Origin: Paramicrosporidium saccamoebae
Lineage: Eukaryota; Rozellomycota
DNA: 51,484 bases
NCBI GenBank assembly: GCA_002794465.1
Contig: MTSL01000093.1
Span: forward strand, 1-51,484
Direction of reading: 5' to 3'
Shown: positions 40,256 to 50,450 of the stretch, one piece after another
Numbering within the stretch: position 1 is the first letter of the stretch
Layout: every line of letters begins with the position of its first letter
Translations under genes and position numbers: made by a program
Notes under the pieces: generated by a model
What the model was told of the DNA's origin: nothing
What the model saw: the letters and a program-made list of their open reading frames with translations, nothing else
Databases searched by the model: none

Positions 40256-41368
40256 ATGCTGGGTGTAGCTGGTAAAAGAGTTTCACTGCACCGTCGCAGA
40301 TTATCCGCTGGAGAGGTTCAAGAGCATCTGGCCAAGTGTCCATTGGATGTGGAAGAGCTCGACTTGTCCCATAATAAACTTGGCAGGCCAGAAGAAGAGG
40401 GAATGTGGGAGCATATATGGAGGGTCGCCACCGCTACTGTAGTTTTGCGTCTCTCCCACAACAGAATTTACAGTATTACTGTTCCGACATTGCCGCTGCT
40501 GAGGTTAGAGGTGCTGGATTTGGCGCATAATGAACTACAGAGCATAAATGGGGATTTATTCACCTGGTTGCCAAACTTGGTTAAACTCCGATTGGAAGGA
40601 AATCAATTAACCTGTCTCCCGTCCTCTATTGGAACGCTGCAAAAGATTCGCCATTTGTCGATTGGCGGGGAGATTGGTGGTAATCAGATTGAAAGGCTGC
40701 CTGATGGGATGGATTTCTCGCCCTGTATGGAGATTTTTGACTGCAGCCAGAACAAGTTGCTAGAGTTTCCGTCGTTCATCTCTGCATGGGATAGAGCCGA
40801 GGTGATCAAGGCCGGTGATAATGAAATTGTCTCGCTTCCGTCAATAGATTTGTCGAAAATGACCAATCTCAAAGAGCTTTGTTTGCAAGGAAATTCAATT
40901 TCAAAGTTACCAGATCAGATCCGATGGCCAGAGTCAATGCAACTATTGAATTTGTGTAACAACAAGATTGCAGTGATTCCGGCGTCGCTGCTGAAATCGC
41001 TCCCACCCACCTGTACTGTGTTATTGGCCGGTAATCCGTGTGTTATGCAGCAGGATACTCCGACCACATATTCAAGCCTTGTAGTGCCCAGTTTATTGGA
41101 ATTGGCAGCCCGCAGATCAATACAGGATTCACCAATTCAGCGACCCTTGACTCCGCCAATATGCGCCTACCTCAATAGGCCGGTGGAGAGTTGCGCCTTC
41201 TGTCCGATGAGGTTTCTCCAGCCTTGCGCACGAGTGATCCTAAACCAGACTGTTAGAGGACATGCAGACGTCCCCACCGAGGGGTTTGTATGTTCTCTGT
41301 CATGTCCAAGACTATACTTGGAAAAGGGCAACCTCAAGCTACACCCAGCCGATCTATTCGAATTCTAG
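40256..41368 (+). CDS. Leucine-rich repeat protein with C-terminal Cys motif
   Basis: Single exon, 370 aa. Residues ~30-260 contain about nine LRRs of 22-24 aa (V-E-E-L-D-L-S-H-N-K-L, L-E-V-L-D-L-A-H-N-E-L, L-V-K-L-R-L-E-G-N-Q-L, L-K-E-L-C-L-Q-G-N-S-I, M-Q-L-L-N-L-C-N-N-K-I). After the repeats, residues ~310-355 hold C-A-F-C-P...P-C...C-S-L-S-C, a possible small zinc-binding unit, as in LRRC58-like proteins. No signal peptide, kinase or other effector domain. LRR arrays mediate protein binding; partner unknown. Confidence 0.9.
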   Translation: MLGVAGKRVSLHRRRLSAGEVQEHLAKCPLDVEELDLSHNKLGRPEEEGMWEHIWRVATATVVLRLSHNRIYSITVPTLPLLRLEVLDLAHNELQSINGDLFTWLPNLVKLRLEGNQLTCLPSSIGTLQKIRHLSIGGEIGGNQIERLPDGMDFSPCMEIFDCSQNKLLEFPSFISAWDRAEVIKAGDNEIVSLPSIDLSKMTNLKELCLQGNSISKLPDQIRWPESMQLLNLCNNKIAVIPASLLKSLPPTCTVLLAGNPCVMQQDTPTTYSSLVVPSLLELAARRSIQDSPIQRPLTPPICAYLNRPVESCAFCPMRFLQPCARVILNQTVRGHADVPTEGFVCSLSCPRLYLEKGNLKLHPADLFEF

Positions 41369-41521
41369 TACTCGGACCATTTTCAGCCCATATACATGTA
41401 ATTGTAAGCGTACTCCATTATGTGAAATTATCGCTGATTATCGAGCCAATTATTGCTGATTTGTGCTACCATGTATCATTCAAAAACCAGACCATGACAA
41501 TTACGACAAAAATAAAATAAA

Positions 41522-42454
41522 TCAATTGGGAGTAAAACTGCTCTGTGGAACAAGGGGAAATTTTCTTGGACGTCCCCGCCCTCTCTTGATCAATTGATTT
41601 AGGCCTGGGATAGGAGGAGCAGTGGGGATTGTAGACGTATCTCGAGGTTCGGGGGGTGGAAATGTGCTTCGATATAAATCGTGATTTTGAGGAGCAGCCT
41701 CGGGCTGCACATCCATTTTGTGGGTTTGTTCCTGATCGTGAGGGACGTTACCCTCTTTTATCGACACTTTGGGAACCCTTGGCTGTTTACTGCTCCGCGG
41801 GATTGCCTTTAGCTGCTCCTCCAACTGAGCCACTCGATCATACAAATATAGACAAAACTTTTGCAGTTTTGTGATTTCCAGTCCAGACACATTAATTTGT
41901 CTCGGCTCGGGTGTCGTCGTATTGCCGGTGATGGCGATATTATCCTTGGCGGTACTCATGGTGGGAATTTCACCAGATAATTCGTAAAATGCCAAAGCAT
42001 CTGAAGAGAAGGTAAACTGACCTCTACAGTAATTAGCAGTGACTATTGAATACCGCCAGCCATCGAGTTCTGGTGTGGTTGTGCGATACATGCGGCCCAG
42101 CGTGGTGGCGCATTTTTTGCAAGTCATCAAATGATACGTACTAACCAGTCAATATGCTGACAGCGACAGCGAATACCTCCCGTAGTCCATTCCCGAGAGA
42201 CTTGTGTGTAATGTCTCGTCAATTATTGCGCCCTCTGCTTTTCCTAACCATGAGTAACATGGACACAGCGTACGTTGCAAGGTGATGGTCCGCAGGTTAG
42301 GGTTCAAGTCAATTATGGTGCAAGTGTCGCCAACAATGGTTCGACATGTCACACACTGTAGTACCAAGGGACATGAAATGGGACGCAACTCGTCCAACGC
42401 GCCACTAACCTCTACATTTGCCGCCGAGCCGGCCTCGTCACCGACACCGAGCAT
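41522..42454 (-). CDS. Mis18-family centromere protein with AT-hook
   Basis: Three exons: 42454-42274, 42243-42177, 42140-41522, with introns of 30 and 36 nt; 288 aa. The Mis18/Yippee zinc fold is complete only after splicing: P-L-V-L-Q-C-V-T-C-R-T-I-V-G-D (first C-x-x-C) and Y-H-L-M-T-C-K-K-C-A-T-T-L-G-R-M-Y (second), followed by T-P-E-L-D-G. A coiled coil (L-Q-K-F-C-L-Y-L-Y-D-R-V-A-Q-L-E-E-Q-L) follows, as in Mis18. Near the C-terminus is K-R-G-R-G-R-P-R-K-F, a classic AT-hook. Mis18 primes centromeres for CENP-A deposition. The first intron is a multiple of three without a stop, so retention would also give an open frame. Confidence 0.87.
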
Positions 42455-42799
42455 AACCCCTCCCGCATCAAACCGGACCTTTCTAATAGGAAGTTTACAT
42501 GTTTGTTAATGATGTAAATGTGGTTGGATAAAGTTTGTTTGGCGGTGCTTGACGAGCACATTTGGTTCGTCTGTTTACTCTGGCGAAACCCAGCCAACCA
42601 TGATCCATGAGCGGTACCCGTGCCATCTGTGCTAACCAGTTGCAGGACTGCTTGTCCAGGACCTGCTGAACAAGACGTGGCACCGGGTGGACGCCGTCAC
42701 TTTCGTCAATTCTGCCACTGTAACTGCAGCTGCATCCATAAATGCCATCACGCCCACGAACAATGCGCCACCGACACCAACCGACTCGAGTCGCCGAAA
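42455..42799. other. Divergent promoter region, Mis18/kinase
   Basis: About 345 bp. The plus-strand frame of the kinase is open back to ~42620 without an ATG (Cys/His-rich translation of low credibility). I see nothing else. Confidence 0.4.
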
Positions 42800-43771
42800 A
42801 TGGAGCAGAACACGAGGCCCGACTCGCTGGCCAGCATTGTGGAGGAATTCGAGTCGGGAAGGATGAGCTTGGGCGCCTCCAACGACGAGCTTGTGAGAAA
42901 GTTGCAGATTAGCGATTTTGCGCTCGAAAAGGACTTGGGGGAGGGTGCCTATGCGTTTGTGAAACAGGGCCGATATAGGTGGGAAGAGGAGGCCAAGCCG
43001 GTTGTCATCAAGATGATGATAAAGTCAAAGCTGCAGACCGAGTCTATTTTGCACGACTTTGACACGGGACTCAGTCTCCCCATCGAGCTGTATGCGCTGC
43101 GGCATTTGAGAGAGCATCCTCATCCGAACATTGTGTCCATGATTGATGCCTTTGAGGATCCGCAGTATTACTACATCCTCATGCCAATGCATGGGAGGGG
43201 AGAAGACTTGTTCGAATACATTGAGAAGCATGGGGACTTTATATCTCCCGAAAAGGTGGCACGCATCTTTTCACAAGTTGTCATGGCTATTGCCCACTTG
43301 CATAGAACCCTTGGTCTTGTGCATCGTGACATTAAGGATGAGAACATTATTATTGACGAAAACGACCGCATCCTATTGATAGATTTTGGCTCATGTGCGT
43401 ACTATCGGGGAGGGATGCCCTTAACAGAAGCTGACGTACGTCGTGGCAAGCGACTGCCGTATTTCGACGTTTTCCATGGATCCATTGATTACGCATCACC
43501 AGAGGTGCTACGGAATGAGCCCTATGATGGACCACAACAGGATGTCTGGGCATTGGGCGTGTTGTTGTATACGTTGACGTTTAAGGAGGTCCCCTTCCGG
43601 TCAACTAGCGATGTACTCGAAGGGCGACTTCGTTTACCGTTCGAGTCTGACCTGGAAATTTCTGCCATGATCAAAGCCATCCTGTCTCCAGATCCGACGA
43701 GTAGGCCGACGGCAGAGGTCCTCGCCGAACATCCATGGATTGTCAAAAATTATGAAGCTGCGATGAATTAG
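42800..43771 (+). CDS. Ser/Thr kinase resembling PAS kinase catalytic domain
   Basis: Single exon, 323 aa from the ATG at 42800. Residues ~40-315 are a complete kinase domain: G-E-G-A-Y-A-F-V glycine loop, V-V-I-K-M with the ATP lysine, H-R-D-I-K-D-E-N catalytic loop, D-F-G, Y-A-S-P-E in the activation segment, and W-A-L-G-V-L-L-Y-T-L. The stretch M-H-G-R-G-E-D-L-F-E-Y-I-E and I-K-D-E-N-I-I-I match PASK/Psk1-2 kinases closely. No PAS domain lies upstream, so the nutrient-sensing part typical of that family is missing. An insertion of ~12 residues (A-D-V-R-R-G-K-R-L-P-Y-F-D) precedes the activation segment, where most kinases have a few. Confidence 0.9.
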   Translation: MEQNTRPDSLASIVEEFESGRMSLGASNDELVRKLQISDFALEKDLGEGAYAFVKQGRYRWEEEAKPVVIKMMIKSKLQTESILHDFDTGLSLPIELYALRHLREHPHPNIVSMIDAFEDPQYYYILMPMHGRGEDLFEYIEKHGDFISPEKVARIFSQVVMAIAHLHRTLGLVHRDIKDENIIIDENDRILLIDFGSCAYYRGGMPLTEADVRRGKRLPYFDVFHGSIDYASPEVLRNEPYDGPQQDVWALGVLLYTLTFKEVPFRSTSDVLEGRLRLPFESDLEISAMIKAILSPDPTSRPTAEVLAEHPWIVKNYEAAMN

Positions 43772-43994
43772 AACTGTAAATAGAAACTATTGCATGGTAA
43801 TGAATCTGTTGGGTGAGAGAATTTGCGGAGGAGAGAGAAAGCGCCCATCCCTTATTTCTCACAGTTGTTGCTCATTTGCCTCCCATTTTTCAGTCATCCC
43901 CTCCCATTCCCATTGTCACACATTTATCCCTCATATCATCGCTAGACCTCGCGCTCATTAAAGTTTCAGCCTCAAGTGGCAATTTATTACAAAA

Positions 43995-46479
43995 TTACAA
44001 TCTCTCTACTCTATCAGCCCGTGGGGGACGGGTATTTGTGTAGTCAATAATCATAATTATCGCGATTACGGCCAATCCGTAGGTCATCATGAACAACATT
44101 CGTCGACTCCACGCCAGCACCAAGCCCGTCATTGTCCAACGCACTATTCGCGCTGGATACCGTCCCATCGCGCTGTAATTGATACGACCATATGCTAAAA
44201 GGTCAGCACAGATCGCAATGGGCAGAGTCAGCCACGGCGCATGGTCAATGACTGACCAGCTGCCATTCATCAGATTCTTTGGCCATACTCCCAGCAGAAT
44301 GACATTGGTTGCATTCACCATCGCCAGCAGTTTCAGGTATCCTCGAGCAACACAAGAATTCTCGGGACGTGTGAGCATTACAACCGACATGCCGAGAAAG
44401 GCAAAGAGGAGGGCATAGGGGATCGGAGTGAGAATGGCAGCCGGATAAATGACCGACTGGAAACTGCCACGAGAGCGCTTCTTGGATTCCGCAAAAAAAT
44501 TGAAATACGACAAGGGCCACTGTACAAGGTTAAACACGGAAATCACAGCTATCCAAAAGAATGCAAAAACGATGATAGTCGGGATCATGCCAGGATCGCC
44601 ACTAAGCAACAAGTATTCCCACACTACGGTGGGAAGAAATTTCTCGCCAGCAAAATGTTTCACACACAGTATGGAGAAGAAGATGAGAAACACATCAGGC
44701 TGCCAGAACTTTAGGGGACGAGACTCGAACAATCCGGCGAGAGCAGCAACAAATCCAATTCCAATGATCCACCAACAATATCTTCTCATCCAAAGTCCTG
44801 CTGTAGCCAGGAGTGATATCGAAAAGGCTATAGTGACAGACTCCTCCCCACACTCGGGCGACATCCAAATGTCCACTTTGTCCGTCCTGAAGGCATTTCT
44901 GATTAGTGGATTTCGGTGCATTCGGACAATCATTGTCCGTTGGCCATTGAACCAAACTGTCTCTCCGTTCTGCGAGTTTTTCACCCGCACAACTAGTTGG
45001 GTTGAGACACAGCTAAAATGGATTTTGTAATAGACATCACTGGTCGGTACTTTGACCTCAACTCGTCTGTGGAGGTGCTGACTGGCGGGGAAGGTAACCG
45101 AAGAGGTTCTGTAGAATCGGAGGGTGCTCCATAACGGTCTGCGGGTGAGAGCAGCCTTGCTAACGTAAAGATATCCAAAGGAGCCGTGGCATGACCTGGC
45201 GTCAATGCGGACAACCTTTAACGACTTGGCCTTTGAGCTGATCCTAAGCGACCACGCCATACTGGTTCCATTGAGAGGAAGCACCTCGGCTGAAAAGTCT
45301 GCTCTTGGCAGAGTCTCCACTTTGAGACACTCGAGGAGATTTGCTGTGCTTGTCAGCTCGACGTGGAAATTTCCATTTGTCGCAGTGGAAATTTCAAAAA
45401 ACCTTCCATGCAGCATTTCCGCCACATCTCTCTTGGGCTGTATGGTGGTTTCATGGGATCCCAGTGACTTGCATTCGAGCAACTCTGCAGATATATCTTT
45501 GCCGGTGCGCCGTTGGTCTGCACTGAGCAAAAGTCCAGTTTCGGGGGAGAATTGCTCCAGGACAGCCCTAACACCTATCCCCACCGCATTTTTGCATGAG
45601 GTGAACGGGTTGTGCCTGGGATAGCACCACATTGATGACGTGTAGCCAGTCCATTGTCGTATCACATGGTCACTCTCGAGAAATCCAAGCTCCGAGCTGA
45701 TTATTTTGTCGTGTGCGCCAAACAAGATTGTGCGCATCACCACCCCTTCCAGAAGCGGGGAGGAATCACGCCACAATTGTTGAATGCCGTGGTAGAATTT
45801 TTCAAGATTCCAATCAAACGATGCAGCGGAGGAGTAATGGGGGCTGCCCATGGTAATGATGGATTTGACAGATCCCGGTGTGTGTAGGGCGTTGAGGAAC
45901 ACGGAAGAAGAGATCACTCCGCCCATGGAATGTCCGACTAGAACGACATGTTTGGCACGGCCGTTATAACGTGACAAAATATAATTGATGCAGTCGGTCA
46001 TGAAGAGAGATTGTCTTATCGTGCTCGCCCCATGGATCCCACTGTACTCGTTATTATGGTTCACTGCATAGACGTCAAAGTTGATATTTCGGGTCAGTCC
46101 CGCCTCCTTTAGTCTTTGCGCAAAGTACCCAAGTTGAACATGTCCGCCGCCGTGGCCCGGAATAAGTAACACGGGCTGCCCCTTGGACTAGTCATAAGAC
46201 CAAAAACATGCATATTAATACCTCAAAATCCTCCATCTTTTCTACGAACAGGAACAGAGAGTACGTTGGAACATAGCTGCTCCATCTCAAGTCACGTTCG
46301 TAAGCTGAAATATTGGCGAACGAGTCCACCACGGGCACGGCCTCGCAGCGCTGCGGCTCGGTCATTTGTGGAAAGACGACTCCGTCATAATATGCGCAGA
46401 GCACCATAAATGCCAGCAGTAGGGTGCAGGTAAGAGAAATGAGTCGCTTAGAGGTGATCACCAGGTGTTCAGAGGACAT
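43995..46479 (-). CDS. BST1: GPI inositol-deacylase Bst1/PGAP1, copy 1
   Basis: Two exons: 46479-46222 and 46187-43995, with a 34-nt intron; 816 aa. The N-terminus has a signal-anchor helix (L-I-S-L-T-C-T-L-L-L-A-F-M-V-L), then S-K-G-Q-P-V-L-L-I-P-G-H-G-G as oxyanion loop and V-G-H-S-M-G-G with the nucleophilic Ser. A beta-rich lumenal domain follows, and ~8 membrane helices fill the last 300 residues. PGAP1 removes the inositol acyl chain from GPI anchors in the ER and controls exit of GPI proteins. A second, divergent copy lies directly upstream in the same orientation. Confidence 0.92.
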
Positions 46480-46539
46480 TCATTCACAACGACAAGGGTG
46501 AGGCGACATTACAAGAATGTCTATATGGGGAAGGCATGT

Positions 46540-48907
46540 TTATTTTTGTGCACAGTAGACAGAATAAATGATGAGGGGTATAGACAGGGCGCTAAAGGTT
46601 CGAAGTGGCCAATAGAGATGATTATTTCCAAAAGCGGCGGTCCCCATACACATGATGACGAGACTTGCCCACAGGTAGATCCTTATGGAATATGGCGACT
46701 GGGTGATTGTTCTTAATGTGAACATTTCGGTTTTGACAATCACTACTAATCCAAAGAACGGCAAGATGAAGAATGGGTCGATCTCGTCAAGGCTATGCCA
46801 ACTCTGCCATAACTTTAGGCTTACCAGCGCCAGCGGTCCCTCGATCAGGGCAAAGAACGCAAAGAGCGGTACTAGACTCTTGGCTACTCCAGAGCCACCC
46901 TCTTCATCATCCAAAGCGAGCTTGAAACAGGTCACGAGGAGTAGTGCAAATACAAATAAAAACGCAACTGGCGCTGGCAGCAAAATGCATGGAATGATCA
47001 GGGCAATCAGTGGGCCTTTTCTGACGAGCTTCCTTCCAGTATAGTGTGCGCGATCGGAGTGTAAAAAGCAGGCAGACTTTTTCTGAAAAGCTTCCATACT
47101 AACGGAGAGCAAGACTATGCTGGCGATCGTGACAGTATTACTGACTATTGCAAGTAGGCAGGCGAAAAATAGTTCAGAAATCGGGTCACAGGGCGTTCCA
47201 TTAAAGTAATGCCACAGACAGTAAACACTTTTTCCGGAAAGCAGTGTGAGCGCTGACATGCAGAATAGCCATGGATCAAGAACAGTTAATCTTAGTGCCT
47301 TTCCAGATCCTTTCCAAACTGCGTATATAAGCAGACACGAAAACACAATCTGTGCAGCTATTGTCAGTTGAAATTGTCTCCGTAGTAATTCTGCCATAGA
47401 TGAACCGAAATTTAAAGAAACGCGAATACGAACCGGCAAAACCGTCGCATTTAACCACAAATCGGCTCGTATGCCAGGCACATGAGTGTCGAATCGGATT
47501 AGGGCCCGGCAAGTGTTAGAGTACCAGCGCTCCTCACCAGAGCTAGAATGCGCAATTCTTATTGTTGCATTACTGCAGTTGGTTTGCGAAGTTATGTCGA
47601 GTAAGTACTCCTTCCAACCGAATGAAAGTTGGGGCATAACAAAAGAGTACAAAGGCACTGTCGATTCCCCGACACTAAGAGACTCGACAACATTTTCAGA
47701 GTCGATGTTGTGGGGAGAATTGACGGATCTGTCACTCGTCAAAGAGCCAGTGAGCCCAAAAGTAGTTATAATGCCCTTAAATGAAGGGGCCGACACCAAA
47801 GTATCATTCGTGAGGGCGCCCAAGCGTTCCCCTATCCATCTATGCGCAAACAGATTTACTGTCGCGGCAATTTCCCTCTTTCGGGCTACCGGATCCTCCA
47901 ACTGGGCCAGCTTGTCAATTATCCTAGCGAGCACTAGTAGGAAACTATGACAAGAGATTATTCCATTATGATCCGGACAGAGCATCCAATTCTCAGGAAA
48001 TACTTTGGCAACAACAACATCGGGAGCTAGCTGTATAAAGTCACTCGCCGCTGAAACCTCTCGATCTCGGGGTGTAGGAGGCACCAGAACAAGTGTCACA
48101 TTTCTCAGTGCGGGGTTATCCTTGGCGCCCCAGAAATTTGTCACTGTTTGATATGCATGTACCAAGGCGCGATCTACCGAGACGATGGGCCGGAAATGGG
48201 GCGAAACAATTGTAATAATATTTCTGACAGTTCCAGGCTGAAATTGAGGGAGCGCCATTCCAAGACTTGCAACTATACCGCCCATGGAATGGCCCACAAC
48301 AAGCACACTTTCAGGCATTATTACAAGTCTGTCGGTCCTCTTCCTCAGCCTATACAGCCTCAAAATCAAGTTAATACAATCCGTCATAAACGAAGCCTGA
48401 TCCGTGAGTGCCGTGCCGTGAAAGCCTGAATATTCTTCCCCATGATCAACTACACTATGTTAACACCAACGACACGGTTCTACCTGAAAACACATCGAAA
48501 CGAGTCTGAATATCACTGGAAACGCCCAACTGCATTGCCAACCATCTCACCTGCCTGAAAGAACCTCTGTTCCCTGGCAGAAATAACACTGGAGTCCCAC
48601 TTAGCTACACCCATCGAACTCTAGCTGAAGGGTGTACATGAGGAAGAGCTTCCAGCTTGGAGTATACTTGTAGGCCGTATTTAGTAAACCGTGTCCAGTT
48701 CAGCGCCATCCCTTCCGGAATCAACGAGTCGACATTATAAAACTTGTGCTTTTCCCAAAGCACCTCCCGGCACAAATCGGTAGGCAGGTAGCGATCGTTC
48801 AGTCTTTGATTGCCCACCAAATGTCCCAAAGCATACAGAAAAAGTAAACCAAATCCCACCTGCAGTAGCAACCAGAGCTTCCCGATATTCGGAATACATG
48901 GCGGCAT
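46540..48907 (-). CDS. GPI inositol-deacylase-like lipase PGAP1, copy 2
   Basis: Three exons: 48907-48638, 48604-48484, 48449-46540, with introns of 33 and 34 nt; 766 aa. The first exon carries a signal-anchor helix (L-W-L-L-L-Q-V-G-F-G-L-L-F-L-Y). The second restores S-G-T-P-V-L-F-L-P-G-N-R-G-S-F-R-Q-V-R, closer to human/yeast PGAP1 than copy 1 is at this spot. The third has V-V-G-H-S-M-G-G with the Ser nucleophile, then a lumenal domain and ~8 TM helices. It lies 60 bp upstream of copy 1, same strand. Both keep catalytic motifs, so both are probably active; division of labour is unknown. Confidence 0.9.
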
Positions 48908-48972
48908 GCCGGGACATTACTCGGATCGAAGGTGCCTATCCAATCTTGGTATCCATATGCCCAAACCGAGAC

Positions 48973-48976
48973 AAAA
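48973..48976 (-). terminator. RNA polymerase III T-run after tRNA-Sec
   Basis: Directly after the discriminator base at 48977 the minus strand reads TTTT, the minimal Pol III terminator. Confidence 0.7.
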
Positions 48977-49063
48977 CGCTAGGTAGGCAGAATCGAACTG
49001 CTCGGGTGTTAACCCGCTGAGGATTTGAAGTCCTCCCCCGACACCAGCCGAGATCGACCCAGC
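48977..49063 (-). tRNA. tRNA-Sec: Selenocysteine tRNA, anticodon UCA
   Basis: An 87-nt tRNA on the minus strand with every special trait of eukaryotic tRNA-Sec. Acceptor: 9 positions, 49063-49055 with 48986-48978 (8 pair, counting one G-U; one C-U mismatch at the eighth). D arm: 6-bp stem 49052-49047/49042-49037 with a 4-nt TGGT loop. Anticodon arm: 5-bp stem, loop CTTCAAA, anticodon TCA at 49028-49026. Variable arm: CGGGT/ACCCG with TAAC loop (49016-49003). T arm: 4-bp stem GCAG/CTGC with loop TTCGATT (49001-48987). Discriminator G at 48977. It would be charged with Ser by SerRS, converted to Sec via PSTK and SepSecS, and decode UGA. A Ser tRNA suppressor would have 7+5 pairing, which does not fit. 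No intron. Confidence 0.94.
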
Positions 49064-49083
49064 GAAAATGTAATTAATGCGCC

Positions 49084-49092
49084 CCTTTTAAA
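49084..49092 (-). promoter_or_regulatory. TATA-like box upstream of tRNA-Sec
   Basis: Minus strand TTTAAAAGG at 21-29 nt before the tRNA-Sec 5' end. Animal tRNA-Sec genes use an upstream TATA box and a proximal element with Pol III; the position fits that type of promoter, though the rest of the element is not recognisable. Confidence 0.5.
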
Positions 49093-49300
49093 TTGGCCAC
49101 GGGTGGATCAGATAAAGTTTGTGGGTTTGGATGGTGCATAGTCCCTCTAAACCTGACAATATCAATTACAGGAAGCAGCAGCTTGTTGGCAGAACTTGGA
49201 GTGCTTTAATCGGATTTTCGTTATTGGGGATAGCGTTAGGTAGCACTGTGACAGTCGCTCTAATTGTCGTTAGGGTATCTTTATAAAAAGAAGCACGAAG

Positions 49301-50434
49301 ATGGACGATGAAATACCAGCGCTTGTGGCTGCTACTAGTGGGCACGAACAACTTACCCAGCCCCGTGTACCTGTTACCATCCTAACTGGATTTCTTGGAG
49401 CAGGAAAGAGCACTCTTTTGTCGCGCATCCTGCGTGAACGCCATGGTTGGAAGGTTGCGGTCATAATGAATGAACTTGGTCCTTCAAGTTCAGTCGACAA
49501 AGCTCTCCTGCTCCAACACACCAGTACCATCGGTGAGGAATGGCTCGAAGTGGAAAACGGTTGTCTGTGCTGCACAGCCAAAAATGAAACCTTTTTGGCT
49601 ATCGAGTCTCTGTTGAAGAGGAGACCGGACATTGAACATGTTATTATCGAGGCCAGCGGAGCAGCCGATCCGGGAGCTTTGGTCCAGAAACTATGGATGG
49701 ATGAAGCGTTAGAGTGTCGAGTGTTCTTGGACGCGGTCACTGGAGTGGTTGATTGCAGTACAGCAATGAGTCTCATGGACCCCAATGGCCTGCATTACGC
49801 TGTAGAGGCGGCTAGACAGGTGGCCATTTCCGATTGCATATTGCTTAACAAGACGGATTTGGTTTCTCCTGACGACTTGTCGACAGTCGAGTCGATCATC
49901 AAAGACATTAACCCCATTGCCAAGATTATCCGAACGCAATTTTCCAAGTAACTACTCTACCCTCGGTATTAACTATACAGTGCTCCGCTTGATGTCATCT
50001 TGCGACTAGGACGATACGAGTCCAACTCCATCACTGCCCATCCACGCGATTTGTATTCCGATCTGCTAGAACAAGCAATGAGAATATCTCTCACCCCACA
50101 TACCACGGCAGCCATTCGCTCTTTTACCGTATATTTGAAACGCCCAATTGACTATGACGCTTTTGAATATTGGCTTTTCCCCCTCCTCTGGGAACGCCGA
50201 ATCGGTGACTATAATCTCCCGAGCGACGATCTACTTCTACGGATAAAAGGTGTCGTGGCCTTGTCTCGGGACACGAAGACGGGGCCTTATGCCTTGCAGG
50301 TTGTCCAGGACAAGTATGATTTGGAACTACTAACAAATTGGACCTTGGGTGACTCGGCAGTCATTTTTATTGGACGTATTGAGGAAGCAACCGAAAACAT
50401 TTTGAAAGCCTCAATTTTAAGACTTTGCAAATAA
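49301..50434 (+). CDS. ZNG1: ZNG1/CBWD-type zinc metallochaperone GTPase (COG0523)
   Basis: Two exons, 49301-49947 and 49981-50434, with a 33-nt intron; 366 aa. The G domain begins V-P-V-T-I-L-T-G-F-L-G-A-G-K-S-T-L (Walker A), then I-M-N-E-L-G, the metal-binding E-N-G-C-L-C-C motif, E-A-S-G-A-A-D-P and L-N-K-T-D-L for base recognition. The C-terminal CobW domain runs from F-T-V-Y-L-K-R-P to the end. ZNG1 delivers zinc to methionine aminopeptidase 1. The family's N-terminal C-P-E-L-V-P docking motif is replaced by D-E-I-P-A-L-V, lacking the Cys. The start ATG is the first in frame. Divergent from tRNA-Sec. Confidence 0.93.
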
Positions 50435-50450
50435 ATTCATTTTTCATGCC

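Noticed and set aside
42620-42799. Cys/His-rich in-frame extension upstream of the kinase ATG
   Set aside because: It has no ATG and lies in the divergent promoter; treated as chance open frame.
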